IMG/VR virus record: IMGVR_UViG_3300037110_000082
Span: 1 to 35,978 of that record
DNA from: a virus
Strand: one strand, 5' to 3'
DNA: 35,978 nucleotides
Position 1 is the first letter of the stretch. Every line of letters starts with the position of its first letter. The notes under the pieces were generated by a model. It was not told where the DNA came from, made no database searches, and worked only from the letters and a program-made list of their open reading frames with translations. Position numbers and translations under genes: made by a program. Below, one piece after another: positions 15,001 through 22,056 of this stretch.

Positions 15001-15031
15001 GAGAGCCCGGTCAGTGCGCCGGGCTTTCGTT
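15001..15031 (+). terminator. Candidate intrinsic terminator
   Basis: GAGAGCCCGG (15001-15010) pairs with CCGGGCTTTC (15019-15028) with one G-T wobble and an 8-nt loop, followed by GTTT. This is the best intrinsic-terminator-like hairpin in the late region. It would divide the operon before the connector gene at 15087. The T-run is short and interrupted. Confidence 0.5.
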
Positions 15032-15086
15032 TGGGTCGCCCCCGGCGGGCACCGAGACCATCCGATCGCAATGCAGGGAGGATCGA

Positions 15087-16073
15087 GTGAGCGTCACCCC
15101 GTTCGCGCCCGCGCCGTTTGACACCCCGATCGTCGCGCCCTCGGCGACCACGCTCAGCCGCCGCCAGCCGTACATCAGCCCGTCTGAGCTGGCGGCCGCC
15201 CCGACCGCGCTGGCGCTGAAGAACCTCGTGCCGGGCGGCAGCGCCGGCCAGCAGGCGAGCGAGCTCTACAACGTCCTCCTGCGAGCGTCTGACTGGGTTG
15301 ACCTGATCTGCTTCCACGGCCCCGACGGCACCCTCGCCGCGTCCCCCACGATCCAGTCGGGGTGGGTCACCCCCAAGCACGGGCGCCTGGCGCTGATCTG
15401 CAACTGCAAGCCGATCCTGGCGGTCACCGGCCTGGCGCTCGGCGCCGGGCCGCAGGCCCTGACGGACATCGGCGACGTCGCGGCGCAGCGGATCAGCATC
15501 GAGACGTCGATCATCGCCCTGAACGGCCCCGCGCCGATCCCGAGCGGCGGACCGTCGCCGGTGCCGGTCGGATGGGGCAGCTCGCGCGGCTGGCGCCAGT
15601 ACGCGGTGTGGTCCTACATCGCCGGCTACCCGCACATGGTGCTCGCCGCCCCGAGCATCGCGGGCGCGGAGTCGCTGACGGTGGCGGGCAGCGTCCCCGG
15701 TCAGCCCGAGCCCTACGGCGTGTACCCCGGAACGCAGCTGACGGTCCGTGACGCGCTCGGCGGCGTCGAGGTCGCGGTCGTGCAGTCTGTCGCGGGGGAT
15801 GTGCTCAGCCTCGGCTCGCCTTTGCAGTTCCCGCACAAGGTCCCCGTCTTCCCGGACTTCGTGTACGTGACCGCGCTGCCGCACGGGGTCGAGCAGGCGA
15901 CGATCTCGCTCGCGTCGTGCCTGATCAAGCTCCGCGGCACGCGGGCGGCGGTGATGCCCTCCGCGGGGCAGGCAGCGACCAAGACCGCTCTGATCTCGTC
16001 CGGGGGCTTGGAGGACTACGAAGTAGCTGTGGACCTGCTGAAGCCGTTCACGACGGTGTACCGGGCAAGCTGA
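15087..16073 (+). CDS. Putative head-tail connector protein with C-terminal beta domain
   Basis: A 328-residue protein from GTG 15087, chosen because GGGAGGAT lies just upstream. An open frame to 14961 would cross the terminator hairpin. The N-terminal helices (YISPSELAAAP, LYNVLLRASDWVDLICF) resemble gp6-like connector proteins that sit below the portal. A second part (residues about 190-290: YAVWSYIAGYPHMVLA, GAESLTVAG, VYPGTQLTVRD) looks like an added beta domain. A similar strand pattern is inserted in the tail tube protein. Two further cysteines lie in ICNCKP. Assignment rests on family resemblance and position. Confidence 0.65.
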   Translation: MSVTPFAPAPFDTPIVAPSATTLSRRQPYISPSELAAAPTALALKNLVPGGSAGQQASELYNVLLRASDWVDLICFHGPDGTLAASPTIQSGWVTPKHGRLALICNCKPILAVTGLALGAGPQALTDIGDVAAQRISIETSIIALNGPAPIPSGGPSPVPVGWGSSRGWRQYAVWSYIAGYPHMVLAAPSIAGAESLTVAGSVPGQPEPYGVYPGTQLTVRDALGGVEVAVVQSVAGDVLSLGSPLQFPHKVPVFPDFVYVTALPHGVEQATISLASCLIKLRGTRAAVMPSAGQAATKTALISSGGLEDYEVAVDLLKPFTTVYRAS

Positions 16074-16075
16074 AC

Positions 16076-16240
16076 TGCTTTGGTTTATGGGCGCTACGCG
16101 CCGTGACACTGCACAATCCCGGTGCTTTAGGCAGTTGTAGGCTTGACCGCCAGGTGCGCAGCAACAGCCGACCAGCGGGCGGCGGGGCGGGGACTGTGCC
16201 TTGTCACGGGCGCGGTAGCGCCCCATAAGCCAAGTCGTTG
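16076..16240 (+). repeat. Forward and reverse hairpin arms between connector and Lys-rich gene
   Basis: The forward arm (16076-16122) is CTTTGGTTTATGGGCGC, then TAC, GCGCC and GTGACACTGCACAATC. The reverse arm (16193-16240) is GTGCCTTGTCAC, stem GGGCGC and GCGCCC with loop GGTA, then CATAAGCCAAGTCG. The 70 nt between them show no gene. The outer ends are complementary, so this is a diverged complete element. Confidence 0.8.
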
Positions 16241-16252
16241 AAGGGAGACGCC

Positions 16253-16555
16253 GTGACCAGCCTTGCCACAGTCCGCCGCGCGAGCGCCGTCCGCAAGCAG
16301 CACAAGTCCGCATTGGTCTGCCACGCCACCTCGGCCGCCAAGGCGAAGACCGTGGTAGCGAAGGCCGAGAAGGCGCACGCGGCGAAGGTCGGCGGCGTCC
16401 ATAAGACGCGCGCGGCCACAGCGAAGGTCAAGGCGGCGCACGCGAAAGCGTCGAAGGCCGCGAGCGCGCACGCCAAGACCACGACCAAGGCGCACGCCAA
16501 GGCGACCGTCAAAGCGAAGGCGGCGGCGCGTAAGAAGGCTAAGAAGGCTTGCTGA
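16253..16555 (+). CDS. Lys/Ala-rich histone H1-like protein
   Basis: A 100-residue protein from GTG 16253, with GAAGGGAGA upstream; the TTG at 16238 lies in the hairpin arm. After 40 residues it becomes a run of AKA, HAK and KAK units (for example AKVKAAHAKASKAASAHAK), very basic and with almost no acidic residues. This resembles the C-terminal tail of histone H1 and bacterial H1-like proteins, so non-specific DNA binding is expected. Its place between connector and tail terminator suggests a packaged or assembly-associated protein. The role itself is inferred. Its stop overlaps the next ATG. Confidence 0.7.
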   Translation: MTSLATVRRASAVRKQHKSALVCHATSAAKAKTVVAKAEKAHAAKVGGVHKTRAATAKVKAAHAKASKAASAHAKTTTKAHAKATVKAKAAARKKAKKAC

Positions 16556-17076
16556 TGGGGCGTGTAGCGGTCCGCAGCGCAGTCGCCGCCTACCTGACCA
16601 ACGCCGCGCTGCCGTTCGTCGGGACGGTGTACCCGGCGCGGCCGGTGGTCCTGTCCGAGAGCGCCTACGAGCAGACGATGATCGGCGAGGCGGTCGCGCT
16701 CACGCAGGGCGGCTCGAGCGCGGTGCTGGTCGTCAACATCCCCTCGGATGAGAGGTCCCGGCGCGCCGACACCGGGCGCGGCGCGGTCAACGACACCCGC
16801 ATCCACCAGGTCGCGCTCGAGCTGTGGTTCGCGTCGATGGCCGGCGACGGGATCCGGGCGCAGAGCGACTACGACGGGATCGTCGACGCGATCGTGGTCC
16901 TGATCCGCGCCGACGCGACAATGGGCGGGCTGGTGTGGTCGGCGGGCGAGTACACAGCCGGGATCCATCACGAGCACGCGGCGCCGTACACCGACGCGGA
17001 CGGGACGGTCGTGCAGATCCCCGGCGTGATCCGCTTCGAGGTATGGGAGTGGGCCGCCGGGAACGTGCCGAGGTGA
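16555..17076 (+). CDS. Putative tail terminator / head-tail joining protein
   Basis: A 173-residue protein from ATG 16555 (TGATG junction). The start RSAVAAYLTNAALPFVGTVY followed by alternating strands and helices, with IHQVALELWFAS in the centre, resembles tail terminator and completion proteins of siphophages. These cap the tail tube and meet the connector. The order connector, basic protein, this gene, then tube fits. Residue-level identity is too low to be sure from inspection. Confidence 0.6.
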   Translation: MGRVAVRSAVAAYLTNAALPFVGTVYPARPVVLSESAYEQTMIGEAVALTQGGSSAVLVVNIPSDERSRRADTGRGAVNDTRIHQVALELWFASMAGDGIRAQSDYDGIVDAIVVLIRADATMGGLVWSAGEYTAGIHHEHAAPYTDADGTVVQIPGVIRFEVWEWAAGNVPR

Positions 17077-17088
17077 GCCATGGATCAT

Positions 17089-17134
17089 GGGCTTGGGTTA
17101 TGGGCCGCTTCGCGACCGTGACAAGGCACAATCC
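17089..17134 (+). repeat. Forward hairpin arm after tail terminator
   Basis: GCTTGGGTTATGGGCCGC, then TTC and GCGACC, then GTGACAAGGCACAATCCCG. It ends 6 nt before the GTG of the next gene, so here a forward arm serves as the 5' leader. Confidence 0.8.
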
Positions 17135-17139
17135 CGTCT

Positions 17140-17607
17140 GTGGCTGACGAGCGCGAGCAGAATACGCAGGCCGCGCCCTGGCCCGGTGATCTGGAGGTGC
17201 TCGTCGCCCAGCTTTCCTACCGGCCGGGCTGGCGCTTCTCACTCCAGCACGAGGACCGCGGCCAGGGATCCGAGGGCCTCACGTTCACGGTCGTCTCCCT
17301 CGGTTATGACACCCACCACGTCGACCGGGGCGAGACCTACCGGGTCGCGCACTACTTTCCCGTGCCGCCAGCCGCCTACAACCGCCAGTCGTGGGCCCGG
17401 TGGCTGCTTGATCGCTTGATCGAGGTCGAGACCCACGAGTGCTGCGAATACTTCCGGGTCGCTGGCTTGCAGCCGTTCGCACCGAATCACGGCCCCGGCT
17501 GGGATCCCTACGGCGTTCGCGAGCTGAATAGCGCCGAGCACGCCGAGACCACTTTCCGCGGCGAGCGCCGCTCGGCGTCTCAGGCTGCCGCTCCGCTCGT
17601 CCCTTAG
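17140..17607 (+). CDS. Conserved phage protein of unknown function
   Basis: A 155-residue protein from GTG 17140. The centre (LSYRPGWRFSLQHEDRG, then VVSLGYDTHH, YRVAHYFPVPPAAYN, SWARWLLDRLIEVETHE and FAPNHGPGWDPY) is a pattern I recognise from a conserved hypothetical family in actinophages and soil metagenome phages. No function is known for it. The many aromatic and His residues and a fixed 'HGPG-x-DPY' end suggest a compact fold. No clear ribosome site is visible, and the leader is the hairpin arm. Confidence 0.75.
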   Translation: MADEREQNTQAAPWPGDLEVLVAQLSYRPGWRFSLQHEDRGQGSEGLTFTVVSLGYDTHHVDRGETYRVAHYFPVPPAAYNRQSWARWLLDRLIEVETHECCEYFRVAGLQPFAPNHGPGWDPYGVRELNSAEHAETTFRGERRSASQAAAPLVP

Positions 17608-17635
17608 CCGTTCGGCCCGCTGACCACGCTGCGAG

Positions 17636-17683
17636 GGCGCGATCCGCCACACGGCGCCGCTAGGCGCCCTTAACCCAAAGCTG
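17636..17683 (+). repeat. Reverse hairpin arm before 17694
   Basis: GATCCGCCACAC tail, stem GGCGCC (17653-17658), loop GCTA, GGCGCC (17663-17668), then CTTAACCCAAAG. It ends about 11 nt before the ATG. Confidence 0.8.
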
Positions 17684-17693
17684 GGAGACCGTC

Positions 17694-18026
17694 ATGCCGA
17701 GATACCGCAACACCGGCGAGCGCCGCGTCTGGCCGACGCTGACCGACCAGGCCACCGGCCGCACGCTCGAGCTGGCAGCGGGCCAAGAGGGCGAGCTGGC
17801 GGGCGAGGTCGATGACCCGTACCTGGACCGCATCGACGATCCGGGCACACAGCCGCTGGGCAGCGTTCCGTTCACGGTCAGCACTTCCGATTCTGCGCCC
17901 GAGCGGGAGGAGAAGCCCCCCGTCCCCGCCGCCGAGCCCGTCGACGAGCATGCCGCGCGCGAGCAGGCGCTGCACGCCGAGATCGCCGCCGCCCAGGCCG
18001 AGCTGGACGCCGACGCCAAGGGCTAA
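17694..18026 (+). CDS. Small structural-region protein with coiled-coil end
   Basis: A 110-residue protein starting MPRYRNTGERRVWPTL, with a GGGAG ribosome site. The N-terminal half is a short beta domain of a type common in small phage head and tail genes (PRYRNTG…RTLELAAGQEGEL). The second half is Pro/Glu-rich and then helical (HAAREQALHAEIAAAQAEL). Its TAA stop is part of the following hairpin arm. Function is unknown. Confidence 0.7.
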   Translation: MPRYRNTGERRVWPTLTDQATGRTLELAAGQEGELAGEVDDPYLDRIDDPGTQPLGSVPFTVSTSDSAPEREEKPPVPAAEPVDEHAAREQALHAEIAAAQAELDADAKG

Positions 18027-18061
18027 GGGCCGGCTACGCCGACCGTGACAAGTCAACGGCA
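18021..18061 (+). repeat. Forward hairpin arm, left copy flanking the methyltransferase
   Basis: About 39 bases here recur at 18969-19007 with two differences, in the same orientation. Stem GGCCGGC and GCCGACC with the C-A mismatch, then GTGACAAGTCAACGG. The two copies bracket the methyltransferase gene as direct repeats. Confidence 0.85.
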
Positions 18062-18154
18062 ACCGTCCCGTGTCACCACGGTGAGTTGGGACGCGTCCCG
18101 CGGCGATCGCCAGGCACGCGTCCCGTTGGTCGTCCCGTGGATCCCGGCAGCTGC

Positions 18155-18970
18155 TCAGCGGGACGCGTCCCGGCCGACGTCGGGCCCGCGGGATGTGTAG
18201 AGCTCCCATGCGCGCCCGATCGCGCCCGAGCCCGGGTAGAGGTCGTCGAGCGTGTCGCCTGCCGTCGCGCCCAGCATCGAGAACATCCAGACCGCGAACT
18301 CGGGCGGCTTCATGCCGACCAGCGCGCCCGGGTAGCTGTCATAGCGACCGCGGTAGTCCAGGTGGTCGATGACCTCCTGCGGGCGGTCGGTGCTCAGTTC
18401 CCGCCCGCCGTAGACGAGCAGCGGCTCCCAGGCGCTGAGCGGCCGTCGGCTGCGCGTCGGGCGGACCTGCCTGCGCCACACGCAGACGCGGATCCCGGCG
18501 GGACACATCCGCAGGACCTGTGGGACGGACTCGGCCGACGTCGAGAGCGCCCAGCCGTCCGGCCAGCCGGCGATCAGCCGCTCGATGAGCTCGGCGTGGT
18601 CCACCTCCTGGCGCTCGACGTAGTAGCCCGATTTGCCAGGGTAGGGAGGGTCGGCGTAGGCGAAACGTCCCAGGGATCCCGCGAGATCTCGGCGGGACGG
18701 CTCGGCAGCTGCGCGGGACGCGTCCCGCAGGCCTGGCCTCCTGGAGGACGAGACGGCTTGAGCGAACCGCCACGCTCGCTTGCGGCAGACGACGCCGCAA
18801 TAGATCGCGTCCCGCCTGCAGCCGGGACGGATCGGTCCCGCGCACCAGGTGCACATCCGTCCCGCCGGGATCCCGTCGACGCGGAACGGGGCCCGCGCGG
18901 CCGCCGGGGAGGCGTCCCGCTCGGATCCAAGCGTCATCACCACGGGACGCGTCGCGCCTCGATCGTGCAA
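18155..18970 (-). CDS. DNA methyltransferase with N-terminal zinc finger (leftward)
   Basis: A 271-residue protein. DPPY at 107-110 (YADPPYPG) is the catalytic motif of amino-methyltransferases. The SAM-binding motif near 242-251 (DDLYPGSGAIG) follows it, so the order is catalytic motif first (beta-type). An N-terminal Cys cluster (C40, C43, C51, C58, C62) resembles zinc fingers on phage site-specific methylases. It could protect phage DNA from host restriction. The TTG at 18970 gives the longest form; ATG at 18937 is an alternative. The gene is flanked by near-identical hairpin arms and is rich in CGGGACG/CGTCCCG words, which encode its recurring RDAS motifs. Confidence 0.8.
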   Translation of the reverse strand: MHDRGATRPVVMTLGSERDASPAAARAPFRVDGIPAGRMCTWCAGPIRPGCRRDAIYCGVVCRKRAWRFAQAVSSSRRPGLRDASRAAAEPSRRDLAGSLGRFAYADPPYPGKSGYYVERQEVDHAELIERLIAGWPDGWALSTSAESVPQVLRMCPAGIRVCVWRRQVRPTRSRRPLSAWEPLLVYGGRELSTDRPQEVIDHLDYRGRYDSYPGALVGMKPPEFAVWMFSMLGATAGDTLDDLYPGSGAIGRAWELYTSRGPDVGRDASR

Positions 18971-19010
18971 GGGCTAAGGGCCGGCTGCGCCGACCGTGAC
19001 ACGTCAACGG
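18968..19010 (+). repeat. Forward hairpin arm, right copy flanking the methyltransferase
   Basis: Near-identical to 18021-18061 with two substitutions (A to G in the loop, A to C in the tail). It overlaps the TTG start of the methyltransferase on the other strand. This is what one would expect of a recombination scar around an inserted cassette. Confidence 0.85.
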
Positions 19011-19048
19011 GCAGGCGCCAACCGACCCCCTGAACCTGAGCCCCAGCC

Positions 19049-19192
19049 TCAGCGCCTCCCGCCTGAGTGAGGCCAGGGGTCCCAGCCGGCAAGGCCGGGA
19101 TCGCGCTGCACGTCTCGCTCAACGCCGGGATCCTGCGCCATCAGCGCCAGGATCGCGGCGACAAACCGCGCGAACACCTCGCGGGGCGCCAT
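19049..19192 (-). CDS. Small ORF downstream of winged-helix gene
   Basis: A 47-residue ORF from ATG 19192, starting 4 nt after the stop of the winged-helix gene, so it is probably co-transcribed and coupled. It begins with a hydrophobic helix (MAPREVFARFVAAILALMAQ) and ends in a Trp/Pro/Gly-rich tail. Codon use is like its neighbours. No family is recognised. Confidence 0.5.
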   Translation of the reverse strand: MAPREVFARFVAAILALMAQDPGVERDVQRDPGLAGWDPWPHSGGRR

Positions 19193-19196
19193 CGGC

Positions 19197-19721
19197 TCAG
19201 CCGACGGCAGCGGCGGGCTCCGCGATCACCCACCTGGTGTTGGCGCGCTCGCCCTTGCGGACCAGCAGCCCCTTCGCCTCGAGCTCCTTGAAGCGCCGCA
19301 GGATCGTCTCCGACGTTGAGCCGAGCGCCCTGGCGAGCGCGGGGGACTGGTCCCCGATGCCGGCGCGGACGGCTTCGAGCACCGCATCCGCTGACGGCGC
19401 GCCGGTTGTGGGCTTGGCGGCTGTGGTCGGGTACTTGGTGGCACTCGGGCGCGTGCGCTTGCGGCTGGCGGTCCGCTCGCCGTTGGTCGGCTTCATCGCG
19501 GTCACCGTGCCGCCCGAGCCGCCGCCGCCATTGCCGCCGCTCGAGCCGATCAGCGCGCGGCGCGTCTCGGTCAGCATCGCCAGCTCGGTCTTGTAGGTCT
19601 CCTTGAGCCCGGCGATCTCGCCGTCGACATGCGCCAGCAGCTGCGCGCGCCCGTCGGCGGCGGCCTGCGCGATCTGGGAGAACTGCGGGTACTGCACCAC
19701 GGGGACTGTCTGCGTCGCCAC
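19197..19721 (-). CDS. Putative winged-helix DNA-binding protein (leftward)
   Basis: A 174-residue protein from GTG 19721, preceded on its strand by GAAAGGA. Residues about 1-58 are a helix or coiled coil (AQLLAHVDGEIAGLKETYK). A Gly-rich linker (GGNGGGGSGG) and a basic Thr/Lys/Pro segment follow. Residues 111-167 fit a winged helix: DAVLEAVRAGIGDQSPALA, then STSETILRRFKELEAKGLL and a wing (VRKGERANTRWVI). It could regulate the morons or dimerise through its N-terminus. It lies in a leftward group inside the rightward tail region. The DNA target is unknown. Confidence 0.65.
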   Translation of the reverse strand: MATQTVPVVQYPQFSQIAQAAADGRAQLLAHVDGEIAGLKETYKTELAMLTETRRALIGSSGGNGGGGSGGTVTAMKPTNGERTASRKRTRPSATKYPTTAAKPTTGAPSADAVLEAVRAGIGDQSPALARALGSTSETILRRFKELEAKGLLVRKGERANTRWVIAEPAAAVG

Positions 19722-19764
19722 GGTTACGTCCTTTCACTAGGCAGACATCGGTTGGCGGGTAAGG

Positions 19765-19959
19765 CTACACCCGAGCGTGAGAGTCAGTCTCGGCAGGCTC
19801 CGTCACCCTGGCGACCTGCAGCGCGTTAGCCACCCACAGCCGCAGCGCCGCCAGCCGCTCGAGCACCGGGAGCGGCGCGCCGTCAAGCGCCCGGGCGGCG
19901 AGCGTCAGCGCGTCGCGCGCTTGGCGCAGCTCCGTCAAGTCGGGTCCGGCGCCTGCCAT
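19765..19959 (-). CDS. Small helical ORF, first gene of leftward group
   Basis: A 64-residue ORF from ATG 19959, ending 43 nt before the winged-helix gene. Sequence such as ELRQARDALTLAARALDGA and VLERLAALRLWVANALQVA suggests two or three amphipathic helices. The frame stays open upstream through the hairpin arm, but the ATG at 19959 is the first beyond the arm. Unknown function. Confidence 0.45.
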   Translation of the reverse strand: MAGAGPDLTELRQARDALTLAARALDGAPLPVLERLAALRLWVANALQVARVTEPAETDSHARV

Positions 19960-19970
19960 CTGCCACCCGT

Positions 19971-20017
19971 GATTGTGCCTTGTCACGGCGCCGCCAGGCG
20001 CCCATAAACCAAAGCAG
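19971..20017 (+). repeat. Reverse hairpin arm before tail tube gene
   Basis: GATTGTGCCTTGTCAC tail, stem GGCGCC (19987-19992), loop GCCA, GGCGCC (19997-20002), CATAAACCAAAGCAG. It separates the divergent ORF at 19959 from the tube gene at 20039, so it lies in both leaders. Confidence 0.8.
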
Positions 20018-20038
20018 TTTCGAGAAGGAGTGAAGACG

Positions 20039-21247
20039 ATGCCGATCGGAGCGTTCTCCGCCATCCCCACGCCGGAAACGACGATCGGGATCGCCAAGGA
20101 AACCATTCGCGGGACACCCGTCCCGCCGACCTACTTCCTGCCGGTCTCCTCGCCGGCGTATAAGCCCAACCGCCAGTACCTGCCCGACGAATCCCTGCAA
20201 GGCAGCATGGTCGGGATCTACGACGAGATCCCCGGCCTCAGGTACGACGCGCACGGCTGGGACCAGCACCTCTACCTGGACTCCTTCCCGCTGCTGGTGC
20301 AGGGGGTGCTCGGCGCGCCCGACACGGTCACCGTCGCGCCCGCCTCGACCGCCCTGACCGCCCCGGCGGCCGCGGGCGCCACAACGATCTCGACGACCGC
20401 CACGATCCCGCCGGGGTCGCTGGTCACGATCGCCTCCGGAAGCCCGGGCACGATCGAGACCCACCAGACCACGCTCGTCACCGGCGCGGGCCCGTACACG
20501 GTCACGCTCGCGTTCCCGCTGATCTACGCCCAAGCGTCCGGCGCGTCGGTGACCGGGCTGACCAAGCACGCCTTCAGCCTGCTGAACAACAGCCCGAGCA
20601 CCGGCAACCAGCCGCCCTCGTTCACGATCAGCGACTACGGGGGAGAGACCAACTGGCGCCAGCTGACCGCCGCGCAGCTCGACGGCATCAACCTGCAAGG
20701 CTCCCCGGAGGCGCTCCCGAAGGCGGCGCTGACGTGGTTCGCGAACCCCGCCACCACGCCCGGCGCCAACCCCGTCGCGTCCTACACGACCGCGGAGTCA
20801 CCGCCCGGGTGGACCGCGCAGCTGCTGATCGGCGGCGCCGCGATCGCCTACGTCGTCAGCTGGGAGTGGGACCTCAAGCGCGGCGTCAAGCCGATCCCCG
20901 CGATCACGGGGACCCAGCAGTACTGGCAGTACTTCGCCTCGGTGCTGGCCGCCACCGCGAAGTTCACGGTACTCGAGGACATGGGCCAGACGTGGCTCAC
21001 GGCGTTTGAGTCGGGCGCGACCGAGACCGTCGATTTGACCGTGTACGACATCCAGAACGGGTGGGCGATCAACCTGCACTCCTCCAAGGCGAAGATCACG
21101 AGCGGGAGCTTGGACCGCTCCAAGGAATGGCTGGAGGTGCCGCTCGAGCTGCAGCTGCTGCCCACAGCCACAGATGCGCTCGCCGCCGGCGGGGGCGTCT
21201 CGCCGTGCGTGGTGACGGTCGGGAACGCCGTGGTTGCCACGTATTAA
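20039..21247 (+). CDS. Major tail tube protein
   Basis: A 402-residue protein from ATG 20039 with GAAGGAG upstream. The N-terminus (IGIAKETIRGTPVPPTYF, LPDESLQGSMVGIYDEIPG) and the C-terminus (WLTAFESGATETVDLTVYD, SLDRSKEWLEVPLELQLL) fit the phage tube fold that stacks as hexamers to form the tail. Residues about 98-172 (ALTAPAAAGATTISTTA, GAGPYTVTLAFPL) are a beta domain that seems inserted. A related pattern occurs in the connector gene at 15087. Position before the tail chaperone and tape measure supports the call. The TAA stop is shared with the second complete hairpin element. Confidence 0.85.
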   Translation: MPIGAFSAIPTPETTIGIAKETIRGTPVPPTYFLPVSSPAYKPNRQYLPDESLQGSMVGIYDEIPGLRYDAHGWDQHLYLDSFPLLVQGVLGAPDTVTVAPASTALTAPAAAGATTISTTATIPPGSLVTIASGSPGTIETHQTTLVTGAGPYTVTLAFPLIYAQASGASVTGLTKHAFSLLNNSPSTGNQPPSFTISDYGGETNWRQLTAAQLDGINLQGSPEALPKAALTWFANPATTPGANPVASYTTAESPPGWTAQLLIGGAAIAYVVSWEWDLKRGVKPIPAITGTQQYWQYFASVLAATAKFTVLEDMGQTWLTAFESGATETVDLTVYDIQNGWAINLHSSKAKITSGSLDRSKEWLEVPLELQLLPTATDALAAGGGVSPCVVTVGNAVVATY

Positions 21248-21370
21248 GGGCCGCTTCGCGACCGTGACACGGCACAGTCCCGGCGCCGCTGTTCGAGCGC
21301 ATCCCGCTGCACCCGATCCGGCCCGCGATCCGGGACACGGCGCGCTTGCGCGCCCCTAAACCAAAGCAGT
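21244..21370 (+). repeat. Complete paired-arm element, copy 2
   Basis: Bases 21244-21359 are identical to 10938-11053. The element begins inside the tail tube stop codon and ends at CCTAAACCAAAGCAG, about 16 nt before the next ATG. Confidence 0.9.
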
Positions 21371-21385
21371 AACCAGGAGGTCAGC

Positions 21386-21922
21386 ATGAAGACCGTAGAG
21401 CTCGAGGGCGGCAGCGCCACGCTGCGAGAACGATCGGACGTGAAGGTCCGCCAGCGCCAGATGATCGAGGCCGCATCCGTGGTCGCCGCGCCGGCGATCG
21501 CCAAGATCCCCAAGGCGCCGGGCAAGCCGGGAGAGATCGACTGGGAGCAGCTGGACAAGGCCGGCCTGAGCTACGTGGAGATGCAGTCGCTGCTGCAGCT
21601 GCAGAACGCCGCGATCGTCGCGCTGCTCGCAAGCTGGAGCTTCCCCGAGCCGCTGCCCGCCACGCTCGAGGACGTGCTGGAGCTGCCCGCCGAGCGCTAC
21701 GAGCAGCTTTCAGAAGCGGTCCGATCGATCGGCGCCGGGATCGTGACCGGGGAGACGAGCTTCGAGCCCGGGGACCCGCGCTCACCCGGGTTCAATGCCA
21801 GCCCTACCGTGCCCTCGCAGGGCTCAGACGAGCCCTCGAGGGATATTCAGGCGTCCACGTCGACCGCCGCGCCGCCGAGCGCTGGCGCGAGCACACCTAC
21901 AGAGCCCGCTATGGCGGCCTGA
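21386..21922 (+). CDS. Tail assembly chaperone, upstream (G-like) frame
   Basis: A 178-residue protein with AGGAGG before the ATG. The body (REIDWEQLDKAGLSYVEMQ-like helices, PATLEDVLELPAERYEQL, VRSIGAGI) resembles G-type tail chaperones, which bind the tape measure during tail assembly. After about residue 135 the sequence becomes Ser/Thr/Pro-rich and loses character. In the -1 frame the same DNA encodes a typical T-type domain, so a fraction of ribosomes should shift. The location between tube and tape measure is canonical. Confidence 0.8.
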   Translation: MKTVELEGGSATLRERSDVKVRQRQMIEAASVVAAPAIAKIPKAPGKPGEIDWEQLDKAGLSYVEMQSLLQLQNAAIVALLASWSFPEPLPATLEDVLELPAERYEQLSEAVRSIGAGIVTGETSFEPGDPRSPGFNASPTVPSQGSDEPSRDIQASTSTAAPPSAGASTPTEPAMAA

Positions 21923-22056
21923 CCCACGAGCAGTACCTCGAGGAGCCCGCCGAGACCGTCGACTGGCTGCTGGCCGTCGACCGCACCCACCGCGAGGTGC
22001 AGGAGCGCGAGGACGAGGCGAAGTGGAAGCGGAGGATGACCAGTGCCCGTCGATGA
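21781..22056 (+). CDS. Tail assembly chaperone, -1 frame (T-like) extension
   Basis: The -1 frame is open to TGA 22054-22056. It encodes a T-like domain: VDRRAAERWREHTYRARYGG, LTHEQYLEEP, TVDWLLAVDRTHREVQERE, then basic residues. It has no good start of its own and must be reached by frameshifting from the G frame. The shift probably lies between about 21760 and 21840. I see no standard X-XXY-YYZ heptamer there; GCCCGGG and ACCCGGG in zero frame are the nearest. The start given is only the approximate beginning of the extension. Confidence 0.7.
   Translation, partial: LTRVQCQPYRALAGLRRALEGYSGVHVDRRAAERWREHTYRARYGGLTHEQYLEEPAETVDWLLAVDRTHREVQEREDEAKWKRRMTSARR

Noticed and set aside
14961-15086. 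N-terminal extension of the connector gene from GTG 14961, and a promoter GTGACG-17-AGAATT
   Set aside because: The extension would be translated across a terminator hairpin and the GTG at 15087 has a ribosome site. The promoter match is too weak.
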